Source: JAISGQ01 sp964500965
GTDB taxonomy: Bacteria; Bacillota; Clostridia; Oscillospirales; Acutalibacteraceae
NCBI GenBank assembly: GCA_964500965.1
Contig: CAZCQZ010000067.1
Location: forward strand, 1-5,150
Reading direction: 5' to 3'
DNA length: 5,150 nucleotides
Every line of letters starts with the position of its first letter. The first letter of the stretch is position 1. The translations under genes and the position numbers were made by a program. Shown in pieces: positions 1 to 5,150 of the stretch. Below the pieces are notes generated by a model. It made no database searches and was not told where the DNA came from. It was given only the letters and a program-made list of their open reading frames with translations.

Positions 1-52
1 TAAAATAATTTTTATTTTTTAATTTTCTCTTGACTTAATTATAGTTGGCTCC
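1..52. other. AT-rich stretch downstream of the kinase, no gene seen
   Basis: Follows the TAA stop of the FGGY kinase (53-55) in the direction of transcription. It is strongly AT-rich and contains only a weak all-A/T inverted repeat (AAAATAA at 2-8, TTATTTT at 12-18). No GC-containing hairpin is visible, so I cannot tell whether the transcript ends here or runs into another gene beyond the window. Confidence 0.5.
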
Positions 53-1582
53 TTATATATCAGCTTCAACTGCGGTTTTTTCGACCTTGAGAAGCTCAAC
101 GTATTTATTCATGTACATTTTAAATCCGACAACGTCCTCTGCGTCGGGAACAACTGTAGTTCCCTTAACACTCTTGAATACACGATTGTTCAGATAATCC
201 TCCAAGCTCTCGTTATCGCTCCTGCAAATACTGTATGATGCAAGAATCGCCATGCCGTAAGGTCCTCCCTCACCGGCAGTTTCCATACATGTTATAGGTG
301 CATTACAGGCGGCTGCCATATATTTCTGCCCGACAACAGGAGTTTTGAATAATCCGCCGTGCCCGGTAATTGAATCTATTGCAACATTTTCTCGCGCTAA
401 AATGTCCATACCGAGACTGAGCGTAGCCATGGAGGAATAAAGCTGAGCGCGGAAGAAATTCGCAAGCGTGAACGCACTGCCTGAGCTTCGCGCCACCAGC
501 GGAATACCTGCCGTCATATGGGTAATGCTTTCTCCTGCAAGGTAGTTACAAACCAAAACGCCGCCGCAGTCAGTTGCACCCTCAAGGCTTTTTTCGTAAA
601 GCTTTGAATAAAGCTCCGATGCGGAAAGCTCACAGCCGAACAGCTCTGCAACCTCTTTGAAAATGCCGACCCATTCGTTTGAATCATTTGTACAGTTATT
701 GCAGTGTACCATTGCAACCGGCTTCCCGGTCGGGGTTGTTACCATGTCGATTTCCTCATAAACCTTTGAAAGCGGCTTTTCCAAAACAACCATTGAAAAT
801 ACAGATGTACCTGCTGAAATATTTCCGGTTCGTGCGGCTACGGCATTTGTCGCCGTCATGCCCGTACCTGCATCGCCCTCGGCAGGCGCGAAAGGAATAC
901 CGACCGGAAGCAGACCGTCAAGCAACTTTGCTCCGCTTTCGGTAAGATAACCGGCATTCTGACCGGCAACGAGAACCTGCGGCAGAACATCGGTCAATGT
1001 CCATGGTAAATCATATTCGGCAACAAGCGCATCGAATTTGTCAATCATATCTCTGTCGTAGCAAAGACCTTTTGAATCTATGGGAAAAATGCCGGAAGCT
1101 TCACCGATGCCGACAGCGTTTACTCCCGTGAGCATGTGGTGAACATAGCCTGCAAGAGTTGTTATGTGCGCAATGTCATAAACGTGTTTTTCTCCGTTGA
1201 GAATCGCCTGATAAAGATGCGCAATACTCCAACGCTGAGGGATATTAAAATCAAAAAGCGCAGTCAGTTTTTCTGCGGCCTGCCCGGTAATTGTATTTTG
1301 CCATGTACGGAAAGGTACAAGAAGATTCCAGTCTTTATCAAATGCAAGATAGCCGTGCATCATCGCGGATATTCCGACGGCAGCCGCACTGTCTCTGTAT
1401 TCAACCTGAGAAAGAGCCGATTTTAATCCTTTTACAACTTCGTCAAGAGAATAAGTCCAAATGCCGTTTTCATAAGTACTTTTCCATGTGTAGTCACCGG
1501 TTGAAACGGGAATATGGTTTTCGTCAATCGCGACGGCTTTAATACGTGTTGAGCCAAGTTCAATTCCTATAAATGATTTCAA
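53..1582 (-). CDS. FGGY-family carbohydrate kinase, probable L-ribulokinase-like pentulose kinase
   Basis: Predicted cytoplasmic ATP-dependent sugar kinase of 509 residues, a normal length for the FGGY family. An N-terminal phosphate-binding segment is seen at residues 6-20 (GIELGSTRIKAVAID). R92-T-W lies in the substrate region. EGDAGTG at 235-241 carries the likely catalytic base D237. SAGTSVF at 256-262 begins the second actin-like ATPase lobe, followed by GHGGLF at 407-412 and GEGGPYGMAILA at 437-448 in the nucleotide-binding part. The start is a TTG at 1580-1582, chosen because a strong AGGGAGGAA site lies five bases upstream and the next residues (KSFIGIELG) are the conserved FGGY beginning. 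It follows the small cysteine-rich gene by 15 bases and is in the same transcript as the arabinofuranosidase. From that context I infer L-ribulose as substrate, but xylulose or another ketose is possible. Family is near certain; substrate is not. Confidence 0.93.
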   Translation of the reverse strand: MKSFIGIELGSTRIKAVAIDENHIPVSTGDYTWKSTYENGIWTYSLDEVVKGLKSALSQVEYRDSAAAVGISAMMHGYLAFDKDWNLLVPFRTWQNTITGQAAEKLTALFDFNIPQRWSIAHLYQAILNGEKHVYDIAHITTLAGYVHHMLTGVNAVGIGEASGIFPIDSKGLCYDRDMIDKFDALVAEYDLPWTLTDVLPQVLVAGQNAGYLTESGAKLLDGLLPVGIPFAPAEGDAGTGMTATNAVAARTGNISAGTSVFSMVVLEKPLSKVYEEIDMVTTPTGKPVAMVHCNNCTNDSNEWVGIFKEVAELFGCELSASELYSKLYEKSLEGATDCGGVLVCNYLAGESITHMTAGIPLVARSSGSAFTLANFFRAQLYSSMATLSLGMDILARENVAIDSITGHGGLFKTPVVGQKYMAAACNAPITCMETAGEGGPYGMAILASYSICRSDNESLEDYLNNRVFKSVKGTTVVPDAEDVVGFKMYMNKYVELLKVEKTAVEADI

Positions 1583-1587
1583 ATTGA

Positions 1588-1596
1588 TTCCTCCCT
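1588..1596 (-). promoter_or_regulatory. Ribosome binding site of the FGGY kinase
   Basis: AGGGAGGAA on the minus strand, five bases before the TTG codon at 1580-1582. It is a close match to the anti-16S sequence and supports the non-ATG start. It begins one base after the TAA stop of the preceding small gene. Confidence 0.8.
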
Positions 1597-1597
1597 A

Positions 1598-1852
1598 TTA
1601 CCATTTGTGCTCGCAATGCGGACAGGATTTTGAGTTTTTCAATGCGCGAATTTCCACAAAGCACCCACATTCTCCGCAAATGCCGTCTCTGAGCATATCG
1701 CAACAAAGGCATATGTCAAGCCTCCTGCGATATTCCTCGTCGCTCACTTTCAAATATGAGGGCATTACGGAAATATATTCGGATATTGTTTCGGCAAAAA
1801 GTCTGCTGTCAGCCTGGGAAAGCAGACACTTCCCACATTTTATACCGTTCAT
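1598..1852 (-). CDS. Small ten-cysteine zinc-ribbon-like protein, resembles DUF6171
   Basis: 84-residue protein with ten cysteines, at residues 6, 9, 48, 50, 51, 59, 62, 64, 77 and 80. They form CxxC at the N-terminus, a CxCC cluster after an alpha-helical YRRRLDIC stretch, CGECGC at 59-64, and CPHC near the C-terminus. This pattern suggests binding of one or more zinc ions. The YxxRLxxCxxCDxLxxGxCxxCGCFVExRA arrangement matches my memory of DUF6171, a Firmicutes family of unknown function; this was not checked by search. There is no signal peptide or membrane segment. I chose the ATG at 1850-1852, whose bases overlap the arabinofuranosidase stop as ATGA. A GTG nine codons earlier (1877-1879) is possible but would add residues inside the upstream gene and has no better ribosome site. 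No Shine-Dalgarno site is visible, so translation is probably coupled to the upstream gene. Function unknown. Confidence 0.82.
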   Translation of the reverse strand: MNGIKCGKCLLSQADSRLFAETISEYISVMPSYLKVSDEEYRRRLDICLCCDMLRDGICGECGCFVEIRALKNSKSCPHCEHKW

Positions 1853-3309
1853 TTCAGAACAACGGAAACTACCGAGCACTTCGGGAGTAAAAGCTTCATT
1901 GAATTTTCGGAGAGTGTGATTGGGTGCTTAATCGGCACGACATTATCCGGCTTTTCAAAATCGTTAAAGGCGTGAACATCGTTTGTAAGCACATCGGCAG
2001 TTGCCGATGTGTATTCAAAGCCTTTCAAATCGCAGACAATTTCATAATCCTCATCAAGAGCGCAGTTTGCGTATGTCACGGTCATTTCACCATCTTTTAC
2101 CGAAGCAGAGCAGGAAACAGCAGGAACGCCGTTTTTAACCTCATTTTCGGTAAAGCAATAAACGAGCTCACCGTTTTGATGCGTTTTGAACATATCGAAA
2201 ACGTGATATGTCGGGGTTTTTACCATCTTTTCACCCTCGGTAAGAATAAGTGCCTGAAGAACATTCACCGCCTGAGCGAGATTTGCCATGCAGACAATAT
2301 CCGAGCGGTTATTAAAAATATTGAGATTTATTGCGGCAACAACAGCATCGCGCATGGTGTTCTGCTGATAGAGGAAACCGGGATTTGTACCCTCCTCTAC
2401 ATCATACCAACAACCCCATTCGTCAACAATCAGCTTTATACTGTCACTATAGCGCTTAATAATCGCGCCGTGCTTTTCGATAAGCTCGTCCATAATAAGA
2501 GCACGTCTGACAGTTTCGTAATACTCGTCATCGGTGAATACCGTTGCACTTCCCTTATGATACCAATCGCCTGTGGGAAGCGTATAATAATGCAGAGAAA
2601 TGGCTTTGGCGTGCCATTCGTTGATATTCTGCATAATTTTTTCAGTCCAATTGTAATCGTCGGTATTCGGTCCGCAGGCAACTTTAAATAGCTCGTTGCC
2701 GCTGAAATTGCGGCAATAGGTCTGATAGCGGCGGTATTCATTTACGTAAAATTCGGGAAGCATACTTCCGCCGCAACCCCAGTTTTCGTTTCCGATACCG
2801 AGATATTTAAGTTTCCACGGTTTTTCTCTGCCGTTTTTGCGCCGCAAATCCGCCATAGGTGATACGCCGTCAAAGGTTATGTATTCAATCCAATCGGCAA
2901 GTTCTTCAACTGTACCGCTACCCAGATTTCCTGCCAGATACGGCTCACAGCCGATTTTTTCACAAAGATTGAAAAATTCATGCGTGCCAAAAGAGTTATC
3001 CTCTGTCACGCCGCCCCAGTGAGTGTTAACCATTTTGGGACGTTCTGACTTTTCTCCTATACCATCGCGCCAGTGATATTCGTCTGCAAAGCAGCCGCCC
3101 GGCCAGCGAAGCACAGGCATTTTAATAGCTTTAAAGGCTTCAATTATCTCATTTCTGATTCCGTCGGTATTTGGAATCGGTGAATTTTCTCCGACATAAA
3201 TACCCTTGTATATGCATCTGCCGAGATGCTCCGAAAAATGGCCGTAAATCTCCGGGTTTATGTGAGATTTTTTATCAAAGGCATTTATAACTGAATTAAG
3301 CTTTTTCAT
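1849..3309 (-). CDS. abfA: Intracellular GH51 alpha-L-arabinofuranosidase
   Basis: Glycoside hydrolase family 51 enzyme that removes non-reducing terminal alpha-L-arabinofuranosyl groups from arabinan or arabinoxylan oligosaccharides with retention of configuration. The 486-residue product has the usual family length. The N-terminal part has INPEIYGHFSEHLGRCIYKG (18-37) and LRWPGGCFADEYHWRDGIG (67-85), both typical of GH51. The TIM barrel carries GNEN with the predicted acid/base E175, and VDEWG with the predicted nucleophile E297. The C-terminal beta domain ends at SVVSVVLK. No signal peptide is present, so it acts in the cytoplasm on imported oligosaccharides. The ATG at 3307-3309 is preferred over a TTG at 3328-3330 because AAGGAAG lies nine bases before the ATG and nothing suitable precedes the TTG. 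It overlaps the end of the GtrA-like gene by 14 bases and the next gene by four. Related activity on other pentose linkages cannot be excluded. Confidence 0.96.
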   Translation of the reverse strand: MKKLNSVINAFDKKSHINPEIYGHFSEHLGRCIYKGIYVGENSPIPNTDGIRNEIIEAFKAIKMPVLRWPGGCFADEYHWRDGIGEKSERPKMVNTHWGGVTEDNSFGTHEFFNLCEKIGCEPYLAGNLGSGTVEELADWIEYITFDGVSPMADLRRKNGREKPWKLKYLGIGNENWGCGGSMLPEFYVNEYRRYQTYCRNFSGNELFKVACGPNTDDYNWTEKIMQNINEWHAKAISLHYYTLPTGDWYHKGSATVFTDDEYYETVRRALIMDELIEKHGAIIKRYSDSIKLIVDEWGCWYDVEEGTNPGFLYQQNTMRDAVVAAINLNIFNNRSDIVCMANLAQAVNVLQALILTEGEKMVKTPTYHVFDMFKTHQNGELVYCFTENEVKNGVPAVSCSASVKDGEMTVTYANCALDEDYEIVCDLKGFEYTSATADVLTNDVHAFNDFEKPDNVVPIKHPITLSENSMKLLLPKCSVVSVVLK

Positions 3310-3796
3310 CGGCAATATCTTCCTTTTCAATATTCGCTATTTCGTCCATTTCCTTTTGTCCTAAATCATTTGTGTACATTTTACCACGGTATACAACCAG
3401 ACGGCAATAGAGAAATTCGGACACAAGATTGATAATCATTGTACCAATAAGGACAATATATTCATTTATTCCGATGCTGTTAAGGGCATCTCCCCACCAG
3501 GTTGAGAGCGGAGTAAATACAAGATAGAAAATCGCGACCTTGAGCATTGCTACAGGCACGTTGGCGGCAGACTTAAAGGTGTAGCGGCGGTTAATGGTAA
3601 AATTCCACAGCACCGAAAGCACCAGCGCGATAAGATAACTCCACTTGTATTCAAGCTTTGCGATTTCATTAAGCAAAGTGAAAGAAAGCGTTTGAATTAT
3701 ACCTGCCGAAATTGAAATCAAAAAGAATTTGACTGCCTGAACATAATTCTGCCTCTTAGTCGGCTTGACAGACTGCGTATCTGCATGTTTACTCAT
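3296..3796 (-). CDS. GtrA-like family integral membrane protein
   Basis: 166-residue protein with four predicted membrane helices, at about residues 21-43, 51-68, 83-100 and 111-131. A short basic N-terminus (about 1-18) and a charged, acidic C-terminal tail (about 140-166) frame them. The loop after helix 2 holds NFTINRRYTF (65-74), matching the NFxxNRxYTF signature of the GtrA-like family; FLYCRLVVYR near helix 4 also fits. GtrA-like proteins are linked to moving polyprenyl-phosphate-bound sugars across the membrane, but most are uncharacterised. The start is the ATG at 3794-3796, with AGGAGG seven bases before it; the frame stays open a further 20 codons upstream, which look like leader sequence. 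It is the first gene of the cluster and overlaps the arabinofuranosidase start by 14 bases. The link to arabinose use is not explained by known function. Confidence 0.88.
   Translation of the reverse strand: MSKHADTQSVKPTKRQNYVQAVKFFLISISAGIIQTLSFTLLNEIAKLEYKWSYLIALVLSVLWNFTINRRYTFKSAANVPVAMLKVAIFYLVFTPLSTWWGDALNSIGINEYIVLIGTMIINLVSEFLYCRLVVYRGKMYTNDLGQKEMDEIANIEKEDIADEKA
3319..3325 (-). promoter_or_regulatory. Ribosome binding site of the arabinofuranosidase
   Basis: AAGGAAG on the minus strand, nine bases before the ATG at 3307-3309. It lies inside the 3' end of the GtrA-like coding sequence and decides the start of abfA in favour of this ATG over the in-frame TTG 21 bases upstream. Confidence 0.6.
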
Positions 3797-3803
3797 GTTT
3801 GTG

Positions 3804-3809
3804 CCTCCT
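3804..3809 (-). promoter_or_regulatory. Ribosome binding site of the GtrA-like gene
   Basis: Perfect AGGAGG on the minus strand, seven bases before the ATG at 3794-3796. It selects this start over the in-frame upstream codon at 3854-3856. Confidence 0.88.
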
Positions 3810-3827
3810 GATATTATGATTACTGAC

Positions 3828-3856
3828 ATTTTAACATATCGCATTTCATTATACAA
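3828..3856 (-). promoter_or_regulatory. Candidate sigma-A promoter of the gtrA-abfA-kinase cluster
   Basis: On the minus strand, TAAAAT (3828-3833) is preceded by TGT, giving an extended -10 element (TGnTAAAAT). A weak -35 candidate TTGTAT (3851-3856) lies 17 bases upstream. An overlapping alternative is a perfect TATAAT at 3848-3853 with no good -35 partner. Either would start transcription about 10-30 bases before the ribosome site at 3804-3809. The position, directly after the tsf terminator and before the first gene of the cluster, makes a promoter likely. The exact boxes are uncertain. Confidence 0.5.
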
Positions 3857-3872
3857 CTAATAATTTCGGCAT

Positions 3873-3918
3873 AAAGCAAAAATGCACTGACATTCCGAAA
3901 TCGGAATACCAGTGCATT
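3873..3918 (-). terminator. Rho-independent terminator of the rpsB-tsf operon
   Basis: Hairpin with arms AATGCACTG (3881-3889) and CAGTGCATT (3910-3918), and inner arms ATTCCGA (3892-3898) and TCGGAAT (3901-3907). The arms are separated by a symmetric two-base internal mismatch, and the loop is two bases. Read on the minus strand, the hairpin is followed by a T-rich tail (ATTTTTGCTTT) and begins 14 bases after the tsf stop. On the plus strand the downstream side has no comparable T run, so the direction is clear. Confidence 0.88.
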
Positions 3919-3932
3919 CGTTAAAACTAAAA

Positions 3933-4859
3933 TCAGTTGTTGCCGGCCATCTTAGCAACTTCGCTTGCAAAGTCGTCCTCGCGCTTCTGAAGACCCTCGC
4001 CCTTTTCAAAACGGACAAAGCTCTCAATAGCAATATCGCCGCCGAGTGCCTTTGCGGTGTTAGCTACATACTGGCTTACCTTGAGGTCGCTGTCAATAAC
4101 ATAAACCTGGTTTACAAGGCAAACTTCCTCGAAATACTTGCCAATCTTACCGGAAACAATCTTCTCAATGATGTTAGCAGGCTTATTAGCATTCTTCGGG
4201 TCGTTTTTAAGCTGCTCGGTAGCAATTTCCTTTTCCTTTTCAACAACCTCGGCAGGTACTGCCGCATCGTTGAGGTAAAGAGGATTGAGTGCCGCAATCT
4301 GCATACAGATGTTGTGAGCAAACTCTACAAACTCAGGCTTTGCTGCAATCTCATCGCTGGTGTTGAATTTGGCAAGAACACCGATTTTACCGCCCATGTG
4401 AACATAGGATTCGGTGATTCCCTCATATCTTACAAAACGGCGAATCTTAATGTTTTCACCGATTGTCTGAATTTTCTCGGTAAGAACTTCCTGAACGGTG
4501 TTCTCGGTTCCGACAGCCTTAGTTGCGAGAAGTGCCTCAACATCTGCGGGATTCTCTGCGATAACTGTCTTTGCGCAAAGGTCAACAAAGCTTACGAAAT
4601 CCTCGTTCTTAGCAACGAAGTCAGTCTCTGCATTAACCTCTATAACAACAGCAACGCCGTTTTCGGAAGCGGTATAAACAGTGCCCTCGGCAGCAATTCT
4701 GCTTGCCTTTTTTGCGGCAGCGGCAAGACCCTTCTCACGAAGAAAATCTATTGCCTTATCCATATCGCCGTCAGTCTCGGTAAGAGCCTTTTTGCAGTCC
4801 ATCATGCCGCAACCGGTCTTTTCTCTGAGGGCGGCAACGTCTTTAGCGGTAAAAGCCAT
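3933..4859 (-). CDS. tsf: Translation elongation factor Ts (EF-Ts)
   Basis: Cytoplasmic guanine-nucleotide exchange factor that releases GDP from EF-Tu so it can be recharged with GTP. The 308-residue protein has the full-length architecture. The N-terminal UBA-like module contains LREKTGCGMMDCKKAL (11-26). It is followed by the TDFV core motif (79-82) in NAETDFVAKNEDF, which contacts EF-Tu. The two-part dimerisation core includes the PAEVVEKEKEIATEQ segment, and GKIGKYFEEVCLVNQ leads into the C-terminal part. The ATG at 4857-4859 has AGGAGG (4868-4873) eight bases upstream. It follows rpsB by 22 bases in the common bacterial rpsB-tsf order and is followed by a strong terminator. Nothing unusual is seen in the sequence. 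Confidence 0.99.
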   Translation of the reverse strand: MAFTAKDVAALREKTGCGMMDCKKALTETDGDMDKAIDFLREKGLAAAAKKASRIAAEGTVYTASENGVAVVIEVNAETDFVAKNEDFVSFVDLCAKTVIAENPADVEALLATKAVGTENTVQEVLTEKIQTIGENIKIRRFVRYEGITESYVHMGGKIGVLAKFNTSDEIAAKPEFVEFAHNICMQIAALNPLYLNDAAVPAEVVEKEKEIATEQLKNDPKNANKPANIIEKIVSGKIGKYFEEVCLVNQVYVIDSDLKVSQYVANTAKALGGDIAIESFVRFEKGEGLQKREDDFASEVAKMAGNN

Positions 4860-4867
4860 TATATTTT

Positions 4868-4873
4868 CCTCCT
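4868..4873 (-). promoter_or_regulatory. Ribosome binding site of tsf
   Basis: Perfect AGGAGG on the minus strand, eight bases before the tsf ATG, located in the 22-base rpsB-tsf spacer. Confidence 0.88.
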
Positions 4874-4881
4874 ATATTTTA

Positions 4882-5150
4882 TTATTCGGCAACAGGTGCT
4901 TCAGCCTCTGCCTCAGCAGCTTCGGGAGCAGTCTCGGCACCCTGTCTGCCTTCGAGAACAGCACTTGCCATAGCGGAAGCGATGAGCTTAACAGCACGGA
5001 TAGCATCATCGTTACCGGGGATTACATAGTCAATATCATCGGGGTCGCAGTTGGTATCAACAATTGCAACAACGGGAATACCGAGCTTCTTAGCTTCTGC
5101 AACGGCAATCTTTTCCTTGCGGGGGTCAACGATAAAGAGTGCGCCGGGAA
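4882..5150 (-). CDS. rpsB: 30S ribosomal protein S2, C-terminal part (cut by window edge)
   Basis: The last 88 codons plus stop of ribosomal protein S2, a component of the small ribosomal subunit that also helps bind S1 and mRNA in many bacteria. The visible part has the conserved PGALFIVDPRKEKIAVAEA segment, then LGIPVVAIVDTNCDPDDIDY and VIPGNDDAIRAVKLIASAMA, which align readily with E. coli S2 from memory. The gene ends in an Ala/Glu-rich acidic tail of about 18 residues (AETAPEAAEAEAEAPVAE), a variable extension of low complexity seen in many S2 proteins. The stop is TAA at 4882-4884. The 5' part lies beyond base 5150. It is co-transcribed with tsf. Confidence 0.98.
   Translation of the reverse strand, partial: PGALFIVDPRKEKIAVAEAKKLGIPVVAIVDTNCDPDDIDYVIPGNDDAIRAVKLIASAMASAVLEGRQGAETAPEAAEAEAEAPVAE

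Noticed and set aside
2..18. Inverted repeat AAAATAA-TTT-TTATTTT after the kinase, as a possible terminator
   Set aside because: The stem is only A/T pairs of seven bases and would be very weak; it is a low-complexity by-product of AT-rich sequence.
30..59. TTGACT, a 17-base spacer, then TTATAT on the plus strand, resembling a sigma-A promoter
   Set aside because: It would drive transcription antisense into the kinase, where there is no plus-strand gene; such matches arise by chance in AT-rich DNA.
1850..1879. GTG start at 1877-1879 for the small cysteine-rich gene
   Set aside because: It would add nine residues read from within the abfA coding sequence, with no Shine-Dalgarno site. The ATGA overlap gives the N-terminus with CxxC close to the start, as I expect for the family.
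1924..2691. A 255-codon open frame on the plus strand opposite the arabinofuranosidase
   Set aside because: Antisense to a well-supported GH51 gene with intact catalytic motifs; the translation shows no recognisable family.
3296..3330. Earlier TTG start for the arabinofuranosidase at 3328-3330
   Set aside because: No ribosome site precedes it, whereas the ATG at 3307-3309 has AAGGAAG at a workable distance and gives the usual GH51 N-terminus.
4882..4940. Ala/Glu-rich repeat-like tail of S2 as a possible unusual domain
   Set aside because: Acidic low-complexity C-terminal extensions are common in bacterial S2 and carry no clear new signal.
3912..4973. A 353-codon open frame on the plus strand opposite tsf and the end of rpsB
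   Set aside because: It lies entirely antisense to two certain genes, has a biased composition rich in Leu, Asn and Cys typical of a shadow frame, has no recognisable domain, and crosses the tsf terminator and gene boundary.

Overview
The window looks like chromosome of a fermentative, low-to-mid GC Gram-positive bacterium, most likely a gut-type member of the Clostridia (Oscillospiraceae/Lachnospiraceae-like). Supporting this are AGGAGG-type ribosome binding sites, the style of the S2 and EF-Ts proteins, and a small cysteine-rich protein resembling DUF6171, a family I associate with Firmicutes. This is judged from protein character, not from a database search. Every convincing gene lies on the minus strand, so the window reads from right (5150) to left (1).

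Right part (about 3873-5150): the end of the translation operon rpsB-tsf. The C-terminal 88 codons of ribosomal protein S2 are present, followed after 22 bases by a complete EF-Ts gene. A nearly perfect hairpin with a T-rich tail closes the operon about 14 bases after the tsf stop.

Left part (53-3856): a separate, tightly packed cluster of four genes with its own candidate promoter just after the tsf terminator. In order they are a GtrA-like four-helix membrane protein, a cytoplasmic GH51 alpha-L-arabinofuranosidase, an 84-residue ten-cysteine protein resembling DUF6171, and an FGGY-family sugar kinase. The first two genes overlap by 14 bases, the second and third by four bases (ATGA), and the last pair is 15 bases apart. 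No terminator lies between them, so they are probably one transcript.

The metabolic logic is pentose salvage. The arabinofuranosidase releases L-arabinose from short arabino-oligosaccharides inside the cell. The kinase may phosphorylate the derived ketose (L-ribulose, or possibly xylulose) on the way to the pentose phosphate pathway. The isomerase, epimerase, transporter and regulator expected for a full arabinose pathway are not in the window. The GtrA-like and DUF6171-like proteins have no evident role in this pathway and are the only mildly unusual parts. I see no mobile element, CRISPR array, tRNA/rRNA, riboswitch or new defence-type system. Bases 1-52 are AT-rich and hold no gene.
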